64,000 bases of DNA, from the NCBI RefSeq assembly GCF_016802725.1, contig NC_052666.1:10805375-10869374 (forward strand). Reading direction: 5' to 3'. Each line of letters starts with the position of its first letter. The stretch's first letter is position 1. The notes under the pieces were generated by a model. The model did no database searches. It was not told the DNA's origin and saw nothing but the letters and a program-made list of their open reading frames with translations. Of the stretch, positions 10,367 through 21,630 are shown piece after piece. The DNA is from Solenopsis invicta (taxonomy: Eukaryota; Arthropoda; Insecta; Hymenoptera; Formicidae). The position numbers were made by a program, and so were the translations under genes.

Positions 10367-13038
10367 ATGGCAACTCAAAGATTGAGAAAAAAATATTCAG
10401 ATAATGAACTTCAAAAAGCTCTTATGATTGTTCATTCTGGGAAAACAATTACACATGACAGTAAGGTCACGGGTATACAAAGAACTACACTGTTATATAA
10501 ATACACTGGCTAACTGCCGATTGGAAAAAATGTAGGTCCAGCACCAGTTTTAACTAATAATGAGGAAGCTGAAATTGTGAAATGGATGATGTATTTCAGT
10601 CAGCGAGGTTTTCCTGTTACGAAAAGTCAACTTCTTACTAACGTGCAATTATTGATAAAAAAAGTTGGCACGAGATACACCATTCAAAGATGGACAGCCA
10701 GACGAATCCTTTCTAAGACGACATCCAGAATTTCATCAAGAATTTCACAAAATCTGACTCATAGTCGAGCATCCATAACAGAGACAGCAATACGAGAATG
10801 GTTTGCAGAAGTAAAACAACATATAGATAAACTTGGATTTATTAATATTGACAAATCTCGAGTTTTTAACTGTGATGAATCAGCATTCTTTCTTAGTCCA
10901 AAAGGAGAACGTGTTTTAGTAAAAAAAGGCCAAAAAACCGTATATACTTTTACTCGAAATGGTGACAAAGAATGCTTGACAGTACTTTTCATGGTAAATG
11001 CTAACGGTCAATTGCCTCCTCCTATTGTTGTATTTCCTTACGAGCAAATTCCGTACAGCATTTCTCAAAGCATGCCAGATGGTTGGGCCATTGGAAAATC
11101 TGATAGTGGATGGATGACAGCTCAAACATTTTATGAATATATCGTTAATGTATTTCATCCCTGGCTTTTACGTAACAAGATTTCAATGCCTATTATTTTG
11201 TATGTTGACGGTCATAGCTCTTATTTAACAATGCCATTAGCACAGTTTTGTATTGAAAATAGCATTGAATTAATAGCATTATATCCAAATGCTAGCCATT
11301 TATTGCAACCATTAGACGTAGCATTTTTCCGCCCACTAAAAGCTGCTTGGAAGAGACTGTACAAGAATGGCGTACAGAAAATTATGGAAAACGTATAAGA
11401 AATGAAAACTTTGGACCACTATTAGAGAAAAGCATAGGAACTTTAAATATTCCCGAAATAATGGCTAATGGATTTCAAGCATGTGGACTTTTTCTATTTT
11501 CTGTAGATGCTTTACAATACAATAAATTATTAATGAAACAAAATATGAGTAACTCCACTAATGATTTTACGCCATTGGAAGAAGAACGACAGAAGCATTT
11601 GGAATTTTTCGAAAAATATATAAATTTCGACGTATTAAAGCGTATAAAGCGACGTATAAAAACCTTCGCAGAGGCTAAGAAGAAAGGAATTTGGGACGGT
11701 AAACTTGAAAAACAAGGACTTTTTAACTATTGGTTGTCACTTCAAAATCTTCCAAGTAATTTTTTCTAGTTTTTCCATTATCAATTCATTACATTTTGTT
11801 TACCTTTATTGTTTTTTGTCCTATTACTTTTTCTATTTTTCCTTTTAAGAAGTGTCGATAAATATCGTACCGTCTCAAACAGAGAACATTTCCACAAGTG
11901 ATGCTATTAATAACGACTATATTAATGAAAATGAAATAAATAATAAAAGTAATGACAATACAATTCAAGATATAATTGAAATACAAGATATAACTGAAGT
12001 ACAGGATATAACAGAAAATAATTTTAATGAAACATTTAACACGTTAATAGATGTAGAAATGGAACAACTAACAACTGTAGGCAACAATATAACTAACTGT
12101 GACGAAAATTTGGTATTAACTTTAGAATTGACAAACCCAGAAGTTTCCTCAGAGTACGTTGCATAATTAATATACTTAAACATTATTTAGACTATATTTT
12201 ACACTTATATCCAATATTTGCCGTTATCTATACAAAATTATCTAGATAAAGAAATAGCCACATCTTTATCTAAATTATTATACTGTACATTATCTTTATT
12301 TTAGATAAAAGAAATATCTTTTTAAATTATCTGAGATATTGTTTTTTGCTCAATAACGGTATTATCTGAAAATTATCTAGATAAACTTACGAACTTTTTT
12401 ATTTTTTATTTAGATAAGTGAAAATTAAATCATCTTTATCTTATCTAAAATATATTTATAATAATGTAATTTATCTTATCTGTATCTAGATAAATTTTAA
12501 GTTATCTAAACGTAACACTACTTATATCTAATTAAAATGAGATTTAATTTCAGATATACATCTACTGTTCAGAAAGATAGTTTTTCAATTAATGATTCAA
12601 GAACAAGAACCCGTTTCTTTAAACGGTATATTTTAAAATTAATAAAGAAAGTCATATATACATATCAAGTAATTTCTCTACTGTATGTAATTAATTAATT
12701 TACAGGTGAGTCAAATTACGAATAAAGATAAAATTCCTCCTGATGTACCAGAAGTATTTAATTCTGCTTTATTTTGGCCAAAAATACAAACGAATGAAGC
12801 AAAAAAGCGTCGGTCTAAAGATAAAATTCCATCGGTAGCTACTTTGAAACAATGGTACGAATATCATCTTTCTAAAACTATAGAAAAAACTAAAAAAAGA
12901 ATAGAAATTGAAGAAAGGAAAGAGGAACGTCAGAAGAAAGTTATGGAAAAAAAAGAAAACACAAGAAGGAGCGAAATTACAAAAAAATTGCAAAAAAGAA
13001 GAAAACATAAAAAAAGAGAAGAAGCGAGATTAAAATGA
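10367..13038 (+). pseudogene. pogo/Tigger-type transposase, probably spliced, broken
   Basis: Begins MATQRLRKKYSDNELQKAL, an N-terminal DNA-binding region. An in-frame TAA at 10511 interrupts it, and the frame resumes to 11395. DDE_1-type catalytic motifs are NCDESAFF, LYVDGHSSYL and the family signature YPNASHLLQPLD. A one-base shift near 11340-11350 moves the C-terminal half to another frame, which ends at about 11769. A plausible intron (GT at 11756, AG at 11849 or 11852) links in phase to an acidic segment at 11853-12153. A further exon-like segment, 12711-13038, carries the family's C-terminal block ALFWPKI...PSVATLKQWYEYH and then a Lys/Glu-rich tail. The domain identity is firm; the splicing is inferred. 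Confidence 0.8.
12221..12516. mobile_element. MITE-like block rich in TATCTAGATA
   Basis: The two ends are inverted relative to each other over about 33 bases (CCGTTATCTATACAAAATTATCTAGATA against the complement of ATCTAGATAAATTTTAAGTTATC...CG). The interior repeats TATCTAGATAA and TTATCT many times on both strands. It lies inside the presumed second intron of the pogo-type gene, so it may be a non-autonomous insertion there. No target duplication was established. Confidence 0.45.
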
Positions 13039-13777
13039 ATTTTGGAAAAAGAGAAAAAAATAAAAGAACGAGGAGGAATAAAGAATAAAAAAACGTTAAA
13101 AAATAAAGAAAATACTATAAAAATTTTAAAAGAAACAGAAAAATAAAAATTAAGATTCTATATATGGCTAATAGATAGGGCAAAACATAAATACAAATTT
13201 TAAACAATATGTTATAAATAAATGAATAAATAAATTTTGTTAAATACAAAACGATATAATTAAATATGTTTAATGTTTTATATAGCTTTTGTCAGCAATA
13301 GGATCAATCATATATTCACCTCCTGTTAATAATAGGGACATTCACATGTTTGTCACCTGTCAGTAATAGAGGCATGCATATGTTACAAATTGGGACAGAA
13401 TCAAACTGACATGACACTAAATGGTACTTTAGCTACTTTTTAAAAAATATTATAAACAAATTAAAATCTGCCCATAAATAAAAAAAAGACAATACAATTA
13501 GCATCCCAAATGTTCAAGTTTCCTAACAAAATCAATTTTGTATACTTTCTTTAACATGTACATTATTAATTTATTATTACAATGAGGTTACTATATTACT
13601 AATTGGGATATTCATCTTATGTCACGTTAACAATATCTAATTTCCTTTTAGAGCAAGTATAAGTGATTTAAAGACGATAGAACTAGATGTAGAAGAGGGT
13701 TAATATATATAATTTGGCTAAAAAGTGTTTAATTGTAAGTAGTCAGATTTTTCTCATATTATTACATTTTCTTTTAG
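13039..13777. other. AT-rich spacer
   Basis: No coding frame or structured repeat recognised between the pogo-type C-terminus and the exon-like fragments beginning near 13778. Confidence 0.5.
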
Positions 13778-14432
13778 AACCAGAATCTCGTGATAGAAGA
13801 AGTGCTAGAACCTTGTTCGGATGTCGAATTCCTAAACAATAAAGAAGATAGTTAGTATTTCAAAGTATTAATATTAGAAAATGAAATGAATTTTACTTTA
13901 ATTACTTTATACAGGTGTCCTCTAGTTTTTGAAAGCAACAGAAAATGTGGAAGTACCCAAAGCGGCATTAATAAATCGAGATAAAGGTTTTGCTTTAATT
14001 TTTCGGTATTTTAGTATTAAGAAAAGTATTAAATTACTTATTGTTTTTTTTTTGTAGAAAAATCGGTGAAGACTAAAAAAACTCAGATAAAAAAAATCGA
14101 TGCTGTGAATTTTGAAAAGAAGAATAAAACACAAAAAAGTATAAAATATTACAAAATATAAAAAAAATAATATAAAACTAAAATTATTTATTGTAGGAAC
14201 TAATGCTAAATTTATTTTTAAAAACAAACAAGCTAAAACATTTGAAAATTCTCAAGTTGCTCAAAAGGTGATGCAGTCGAAAAACAAAATATTAGTGCTG
14301 CAAAAAAATATTTTATTACAAGAAATAGAGGCTAAGTCAGAAATCACTAAACTGACAATTAAAAATTTAAAGTTAGATGCACAGATTAAAAGATTAACGT
14401 TACAGAAACTGGAGGCGAATGTTGATGATTAG
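13778..14432 (+). pseudogene. Exon-like fragments of a coiled-coil protein, possible Harbinger second gene
   Basis: Four short open segments are each preceded by a pyrimidine tract and AG: near 13778, 13915, 14058 and 14197. The last, 14197-14432, is the clearest. It is Lys/Glu/Leu-rich with heptad-like spacing (ILLQEIEAKSEITKL, IKNLKLDAQIKRLTLQKL) and ends VDD-stop. Autonomous PIF/Harbinger elements carry a second gene for a Myb/SANT-type protein that often ends in such a coil, and a Harbinger transposase faces it from the other strand at 16088-17692. No Myb domain is visible here, so the assignment is an inference. Splice phases between the first segments do not all agree. Confidence 0.4.
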
Positions 14433-14482
14433 TAAGTACAATATATTTCGGCGATAATTCGTATTATATGCAATTTCTAATA

Positions 14483-15799
14483 CATGGTGCGTTCCATAAG
14501 TAATGCGACCAAATTCATAAAAAACTATTTATTGAATATATTTGTACCAATGGTTAGAAATCTTCAAAATAGCACCCTCCCGCATCGATACATTTTTGGA
14601 GGCGATGCTTCCAGGCCTGGAAGGCATCCTGAAAGGCCTTCTCCGGGATGTCCTTTAGAGCCGATGTCACATGTGCCTGGATGTTTGTAATTGTGCCCCA
14701 ATGTTTTCCTTTCAGGCCTTGTTTTAAACGAGGAAACAAAAAAAAGTCTGCGGGTGCCAGGTCGGGACTGTAGGGAGGCTGGGAAACCAATGGGGTGTGG
14801 GTCTTGGCCAGGAAATCGTTGACAACGAAGGCGCTGTGGCTTGGCGCGTTGTCATGATGCAGCTTCCACGCGTTCTTGATGTCGCTTCGGCAACGTGTGA
14901 CCCTTTTTTTCAATTTTTTTAGCACTTCCAAGTAGAAAGCTGCGTTCACAGTGGTCCCTGTAGGTACGAATTCATGGTGAACAATGCCTCTGACGTCAAA
15001 GAAGACAATGAGCATGGTTTTGATTCTGGATTTGCTCATGCGTGCCTTCTTGGGGCGGGGCGACGATGGAGTGTGCCACTCTGAACTCTGTCTTTTTGTC
15101 TCCGGGTCGTACTCAAAAATCCACGACTCATCACCGGTGATAACTGAGTTTAAAAAATTAGGATCATTTTCACACATTTCCAAGAGTTCTTGGCATCGAA
15201 GCACTCGCATGTTCTTTTGTTCGTCGGTCAACACTTTAGGGACCAGTTTGGCGCACACCTTTTTCATGTTTAAATCGTCGGTTACAATACGAAAAACTGT
15301 TGTTTTCGTAATGTTAAGAGTTTCTGCTATCAATTGAAGGCTCAACCGTCTGTCAAAATTTAAACAATCACGCACACGCGTCACATTTTCGTCAATTCGG
15401 GAGGTTGATGGACGTCCAATGCGGGGTTCGTCGGTGACTTCCTCTCGGCCCTCCTTGAACGACTTGTGCCATCGGAAAACTTGTGATTTTGACAAGCAAT
15501 CACTCCCAAAGGCCTGCTGAATTAATGGCAACGTTTCGGTGGCGGACTTTCCAAGTTTAACGCAGAATTTGATAGCGTAACGTTGCTCCACAGTACGATC
15601 CATCGCGCCGTGTTACGTTAACCTCAAACGCGGTTCACGGGAATGCACGTCCTGACTCTCCTGCTGCTCGGAAGCGACCGAGACCGGGCGCATTTTGAAG
15701 CTAACACTCCCCTCCACCTTTCCCAACAGGTTAGAACACGCTGCGGTGTATCGTCGCGTCAGGAAAAAATTGGTCGCATTACTTATGGAACGCACCATG
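14483..15799 (-). mobile_element. mariner (DD34D), intact, between the Harbinger genes
   Basis: 1,317 bp with inverted repeats CATGGTGCGTTCCATAAGTA continuing about 30 bases, nearly perfect, flanked by TA (14481-14482 and 15800-15801). The transposase is on the minus strand. It lies between the coiled-coil exon and the Harbinger transposase, so it probably inserted into that element. The end sequence differs from that of the mariner at 7083, so this is a different family of the same length. Confidence 0.95.
14554..15603 (-). CDS. mariner transposase, intact DD34D
   Basis: 349 codons, starting MDRTVEQRYAIKFC. Two helix-turn-helix regions are joined by a GRPSTSRIDENV linker. Catalytic aspartates are in TGDESWIFEYDPETK, HHDNAPSH and SPDLAPADFFLF, with 34 residues between the second and third. 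Full family length and no stops. The element end lies about 195 bp upstream of the start, as is usual for mariners. It mediates excision and reinsertion at TA. Confidence 0.95.
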   Translation of the reverse strand: MDRTVEQRYAIKFCVKLGKSATETLPLIQQAFGSDCLSKSQVFRWHKSFKEGREEVTDEPRIGRPSTSRIDENVTRVRDCLNFDRRLSLQLIAETLNITKTTVFRIVTDDLNMKKVCAKLVPKVLTDEQKNMRVLRCQELLEMCENDPNFLNSVITGDESWIFEYDPETKRQSSEWHTPSSPRPKKARMSKSRIKTMLIVFFDVRGIVHHEFVPTGTTVNAAFYLEVLKKLKKRVTRCRSDIKNAWKLHHDNAPSHSAFVVNDFLAKTHTPLVSQPPYSPDLAPADFFLFPRLKQGLKGKHWGTITNIQAHVTSALKDIPEKAFQDAFQAWKHRLQKCIDAGGCYFEDF

Positions 15800-16087
15800 T
15801 ATAATAGAGTAATATAATTTGTAATATAATAGAGTAGTCCAACTGATATTTTTTATTTACAGTAATTATTAATGAACTTCAAATTGTACCACGTAGCAGG
15901 TTCTAATTCCGTAATCTAAAAAAAAGTGCAATAAGTTTCTCAAAGTGCCAAAGAAGTTGTGTTACAAGTACAAAAAAGAAGTGATATAAAAGTGTGATAA
16001 AATATGTATAAAAAAGTCATAATATATTATTATATGAAATATTAATACTTTTATTAAATTTGGTATTAAATTTACCTTGAAAAATAC

Positions 16088-17692
16088 TCAACGATGAGTG
16101 CTTGTCTGATAGCATTGTCTCCTTGAATTTCTATTTTTTTTTATTTTCAATATTATTTCCAAATTCCTCATCAGGCTCAAATCCACATATACAGGAGGTT
16201 CTTCTTCATTATTATTTATAGCTATGTTGTAGAACTTCTGCAGCTACAATGATGTCTTGCACAATCTCTATTTTAACTCTCATATCTAAACTTAAAACTA
16301 GAAAGCGACGCTTCCACACTCTAAATACCCGTTCAATATTTCTGGTTTGTATGTAAGATTTTCGGCCTCAGTAGTTCGATGCAAAAGAGGAGTGAGAAGA
16401 TATTTCTTGATTGGATATCCGTTATCACCAAGTAAGATTTCTGAATGAAACTCGCCTTCCTCAAATCTTTGACGCAATCGACTATGTTTAAAGATTCTTG
16501 CATCATGAACAGAACTAGACCATCTACTCACAATATCTATAATTCTCATTTTATGATCACAAACTACTTGAGTATTAAGAAAAAAAAATCCTTTTGGATT
16601 TCTGAACTCTTCTGCATGTTCACCTCCTAAAAATATTTATTATAAATATTGTTTTAAATAAAATTTTTAAATCTTCCTACAGCATAGCAAAAACGTTTTG
16701 CAACTTCCATGCAATGTTACAATGTTTTACTGTATAACTATACAATGTTTCTTTAAACTTTCAATGCTTCCTGGTAAAAATTTTTTGTAATATTTTATAT
16801 AATTTATCAGAATTTTTATTTATTTTTAGAATCTTTGTAATTTATTTTATTTATAACTTTTTTATATTTTTTATACAAATTGGAATACTTTCCAAAATTG
16901 TTTACAAATATCTATAATTTTTGATAAAATCTAAAAAAAGTTCAATGTTTTTTTAGAAGTTACAGAATGTAAAATCTTATATTTCAGATTTCAAATACAT
17001 GTATGAAAAATTCTTAAAAAAAGAGATAAATTTTTCTCAGTATGTTTACATAATTTATATTTTTTGTTACAATCATAGTTTATATTTCATAGTTTTAATT
17101 TACCAGGAAATTGTATTCTAATATGTGTTCCATCGATGCATCCTGTTACGCTTGGAAATCTATACACTTTATAAAATGCCCGTTGCATTGTACGAATTTC
17201 CTCATTAGATTAAGGTATTTTGATCATTGTTCCCGATAACAAAGTAATAGCCATGGATACTTTTGCGACTACCCGAAAAGCAGTAGCAATACTTAAACCA
17301 CTAAAATCACCACAGGCACGCAGAAAATTGCTCGTGGCATAAAATCTTAATGTTAATAACAATTGATAAAGCGGTGTTAATGATCTTCATCTAGAAATAC
17401 ATTAAAAATTCTCAATTAACAACAAATTATTAAATACAATAATACAAATTAAATATATTAATTAAAAGAATACAAACCTATTTTTGAGTATTAACAATCG
17501 AGCTTCAATTGCATGCAATAATTCAAGAACTGTACTCTTTTTTAAAGGAAATCGTTCAAAAAATTCGGTGTCATCCCACACTTGAAAATTATTTGGTTTG
17601 TTTCTTATTGTGTAAGGTTTTCTTATTACAAGATTATGATCATCATCATCATCAGATTCAAAAATATTAATGTCAACAATCAACAAATCCAT
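16088..17692 (-). pseudogene. PIF/Harbinger transposase (HARBI1-like), three exons, decayed
   Basis: Exon 1, 17692-17478, starts MDLLIVDIN and contains VWDDTEFFERFPLKKSTV. Exon 2, 17384-17104, has LLLTLRFYATSNF and GCIDGTHIRI. Exon 3 starts at 16626 (GGEHAEEFRNPKG) and has WSSSVHDARIF and LLGDNGYPIKKYLLTPL. These are the conserved blocks and DDE residues of Harbinger transposases. Introns 17477-17385 (93 bp) and 17103-16627 (477 bp) both read GT-AG and join in phase. Decay: a nonsense codon in exon 2 after KIP, a shift near 16320 before the VWKRRF block, and another shift near 16210. The C-terminus reaches about 16088. Terminal repeats were not identified with confidence. Confidence 0.85.
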
Positions 17693-17699
17693 TATTGTT

Positions 17700-18715
17700 T
17701 ATGTTTTCTTAAAAATAATAGAGATTACGTACTCTTGAATCTTTTTTCTTGTTATATCAGGGTACCACACGGTACTGAAACTGTTCAGTGGGAAAAACTT
17801 AATTTTCGTCACTGTGTTTTCGTTTATTTATTTGTTTGAGAGTTACCACTTACAGTGCGTTTCTTCTACTATATTATCGCGTTACACTATCACGTTAACG
17901 ACAGTTGCGCGGTCCGAGTATTCTCGCTGAGCGAGAGGGCTACGACGTCATGCGACGATCGCCCTTTGTTATCGGCTCGGGAGCGTATTTCGCCCCGAGT
18001 TCGTATTAGAGGTACGACTCTTCGCTTGGTTATCTCGAATAGGCGAGCTCGCGGAAGCACGGCAGGGAGAGCGAAACTTGGTTGCTACCGCGACGAAGTC
18101 GGTTTAAAAAAGGTAACGGAGAGCCTTCCAGACCCTTATTTATTAATTCAGGAATCGCCAGGTTATCACCCCACTTGGTTCCGATTTCCGAGATCCTCGC
18201 CCGATTGGGCGATTCGGATGTTCGGCTTCCAAGCGCAGCGAATGAAAACGATCGGCCGACGAACGATTGCTGACGGTCCAAGGACTAGTGACGCCGATAT
18301 TGTCACAGGACAATTATTTACAACCGCCCTGCAATTGTAATATCGGCGCCGCATCGTCTAGACGATGTTTATGGCTGGGTGATAACCGCGTGCGACCCGG
18401 AAAGATTCGAACCCGTCCAAGCTTCGCTTCTTTGTTTATTTGTGTCCCTTTTTTGCTGCTTTGTTATGCCGCGTCATCCGACCGTCGCCTATTCGATGTG
18501 ATGCACGTATTGCATCCGCATGTGTGTGCACGATGTGCATTTCTCGTCGTTACAGAAACCAATATCTGCCAGATATCCGCTACTTCGGGTAGCAGATAAG
18601 TTTATCTGTCGAATACACACTTTGCAAACGCGAAGAAAACGAATTCTGGGAGATATCTTATGGATTAAGTTATCTGCCAGATATGTAGAGGTAAAGAAAT
18701 TGGCCATTAAACGAA
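17700..18715. other. GC-rich stretch of unknown nature
   Basis: From about 17880 to 18500 the base composition changes from very AT-rich to GC-rich. A 161-codon frame crosses 17855-18340 on +, but overlapping frames are also open on the other strand and none has a known domain. Facing GCCGATATTG and CAAT..AATATCGGC at 18290-18345 form a hairpin, and CATCGTCTAGACGATG at 18352-18367 is a perfect palindrome. 18560-18690 repeats CAGATA and TATCTGCCAGATAT motifs. An old LTR or transposon end is possible. Confidence 0.35.
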
Positions 18716-21630
18716 AAAAGTAAGAAAAACAAAAAAGGCAAAAAAAAGAGTGTTAGAAGAATAGGTTAGAGGAATAAAACGGTAGAAATAAAGGCAGAAA
18801 CAGCTACAGGAAGAAAAATGCGATAGGTAATGCAAAGAATCAGACAGAATGGTTTATGGAAAAAGAATGGCATATTGTAAATGAGAGATTGAATGAATGA
18901 AAGAAGATTGGAAGGAATGTATAGAAGTACGGAGACGGTGAGAAGAGTGATAGTATAGGAAAGAATATAACGAAAGAAGTGCGCCATCTCCTTTGCAACA
19001 AGTTCACATTGTGGGTAATTCTTGTCACGTTGTATTGAAATGATTCTATTAGGTGCGTAATTTCTACATTTCTGCATGGGGATACTAAGTAATCTCTGGA
19101 AGACTGGGTGAAAAAAAGGCTGAAAAGATTATTAAAGATGTTTGGAAAAAAAGCAGGAAAGAGAAGAGAGAGGAGAGAAAAGAAAGGTGAAAGAAGAACC
19201 GAGAAGAAGGAAGGGAGGTACAAAGAATGGACGTAGAAAGAAAGAAAAAAGAATTTGAGGATACGCAAATAAAGAATGTAAATTAAGAGATACGATGGAA
19301 AGAGAATTAGGCATACGCATAGACATAGATATAGACATAGGTGTGATGCACAGTGGGGCAGAATAAGATTTTTTGTTCAAAATAACATTTAGCCGGAACT
19401 ACTCAACCAATTTTAATTATTTTTTCTTTAAATTAATGTTTATAAAAATTTCAAGAAATTTGTCATAGCGGTTTTTGAAAAAATTTTTTCCTTTTTTTTT
19501 TATTCACGTTTAAGTATGAGAAAACATTAATGTTATAAACATTATTGTTTAAAATTTAAATAATCACTTGTAAATGCGTATAATTAATGTCAACCATAAA
19601 ATTACTTCCAGGCATGTTGCTTAGACGTATAAATAAAGTATGTAATTTAAAAAAATAAATTATTTTGCAATCGTTATACGCACGTATAATGGTAGCAATT
19701 ATGGATATTATTTTAGGATCTCTACATGTTCATTTTTTATTCATGCGTATAAATATATGTTACGTGTAGTAAAAGTAAGCAATATTAATAATAATTATTA
19801 TTTTCTTTATAAACAAGTTATACAAAAATAAATGCAAATTTCTACGATTTTCGATCATACCTTTTTATTCTTGTTGTGACTGTATTTTATTTTTTATACA
19901 TATTTTTTTAATGTTATTATATTTATTATATTATATACTTATCATGTGCCATTAACGTTTAAATACGTGATATCTCGGTGGAAAGATAAATGAATATTAT
20001 TAACGTCATATAAAATATTTTATCAGTTTCACATCTTCTATCAGCGCTACAACTTTATTTTTTTAAAATAAAACTATGTCATTTTCTTTTAAGCTTTTAA
20101 TGTCATCATTTTTAATAGGTCGGCTCTCATCTTTGCTAATTTCTTTTTGCCACTACTACGCAAGTTTTGTAAAATGGCAAGTTCAATTTCAGTTTCCGAA
20201 TATTTTTTACAAATTAATTAAATTTTTCTTTTCTTTGTCGATGTAGAGCATTTTTCAAAATTATCTCGAGATCGTCTTTCACATTTTATAATTTCAAAAT
20301 TTGCAGTAAAATAGGATTGTAATTAAGCTGCATTATTTTTTTCATATATTTTATCTTGATAAAATGGTCCCTTCTCCTTTCGAAGAAGACAAAACAAACT
20401 CGTATAGATCTTTTATATAGATCTTTTATATAGATCTTTTATATAGACTCTTTTATATAGATTTCTATCTCTTCGCGTCCTCGCACACGCGTGCGTACCA
20501 AAACTTCCAACCAGAGAGCAGCACTAAAGGATTTAAGAGTGGGGAAGAAGTCGGACGCGAAGGATAGAGGACAAAAGACACACATTCATGCGGTTCACGT
20601 CCACGAATTTGTTTTGCCTGCAGACTTGCAATCTAATATCGCATCAAATAAATTTCTATTGGGCTGCCAATATAGAAATATTTATATGAAAAATGATTTT
20701 AGAATTATTATGCACAGTAAAAAATTTTGTGTATTTGTGTTAAAATAAATCCTTGTTAAAACTTTTGTGTTGAATTTGTAACATATCCAAGTGTTCTTTT
20801 AACATAATATGATTATGTTATTTGAAAATTTTGTTTTAAATTGATGTTCAACATTTCTTAGTGTTTAAATAACACAATTTATAGGTAAGTAAATAAATAA
20901 CATAAAAATAATGTAGTTTTAAACAAATATTTTTTAAATAAGTGAAGAACATGTACGCGTTATTTTAAGATATTATAAATGTTAATTTTACTGAAGAAAT
21001 ATGTTCTGTGCCATTAGTTACACATTTTATATGCTAAACTATACAAATATTTTGTGTTATTTTCTTTCTGCAGTAGTTACCATATGTTAAATAGACATAT
21101 TTCATATGTTAAATATCACAGAGATGTCGCTTTTTTTGTTCTCGATCTTTCGGCTTTCGCTACATGTATTACGCCTGTATGTCGTGAGATTTGGTCACAT
21201 CGTGCTACATATTGAAGGTAAGGCTATAAAAGCTGTAACTATATTATAAGTTCAAGCCTCAATTTATAACAAATGTTATAAGCTTTTAGTTCTCTTTTAC
21301 TTAGAGTTTCCATAACGTTTGGCATTTCCGGAACATTTATTTTTTATCAGCACGTCTGGAGACATCCGACCGAGTATTCAACGTATCCGAGATATACTTT
21401 TTCAAACTTCTTTAATAAGTACACCCTGGACACGTTGAAAATCCGACCGGATATCTCGAAACAAAGAGTGCGTGCTCATGCAGGAAAAATTGGACGTTAT
21501 AACTGTACTTTTGCTTTTTACAATTGAAATATTTGCTTAAAGTTTGATTATGGCTTAAAGCTTAAAATAGTGCGCTGAAAACGTTTTTTGCCAAAAAAAA
21601 GTCAGAGGGTACATTGTTTCACGCATGATA
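18716..21630. other. Low-complexity and AT-rich spacer
   Basis: 18716-19330 is strongly purine-biased (GA-rich) on the + strand, which opens spurious long frames on the other strand. 19380-21630 is AT-rich. 20400-20466 holds about four copies of a 15-16-base unit, TATAGATCTTTTATA. No gene recognised. Confidence 0.6.
20400..20466. repeat. Short tandem repeat, AGATCTTTTATAT unit
   Basis: Four to five adjacent copies of a roughly 15-base unit, with one variant copy (GACTCTTT). Confidence 0.9.

Noticed and set aside
17855..18340. 161-codon plus-strand frame
   Set aside because: No recognisable domain and competing open frames on the minus strand; kept only as an unexplained GC-rich stretch.
18395..18415. 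GATTCGAACCC resembling the complement of a tRNA B box
   Set aside because: The flanking bases do not form a T stem, and no cloverleaf or A box can be built at the right distance.
9841..18710. Possible long terminal repeat pair enclosing the pogo and Harbinger genes (ATCCGTCAGATAAC near 9888 and an inverted TTATCTGCCAGATAT near 18670)
   Set aside because: Only short, patchy similarity by eye, and each side also forms its own local hairpin; not enough to claim element ends.
19349..19375. CACAGTGGGGCAGAATAAG, similar to a Transib/RSS-type end
   Set aside because: No inverted partner found within several kilobases and no linked transposase.
18840..19380. Long minus-strand frames rich in Phe, Leu and Ser
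   Set aside because: Antisense of a purine-rich low-complexity tract.
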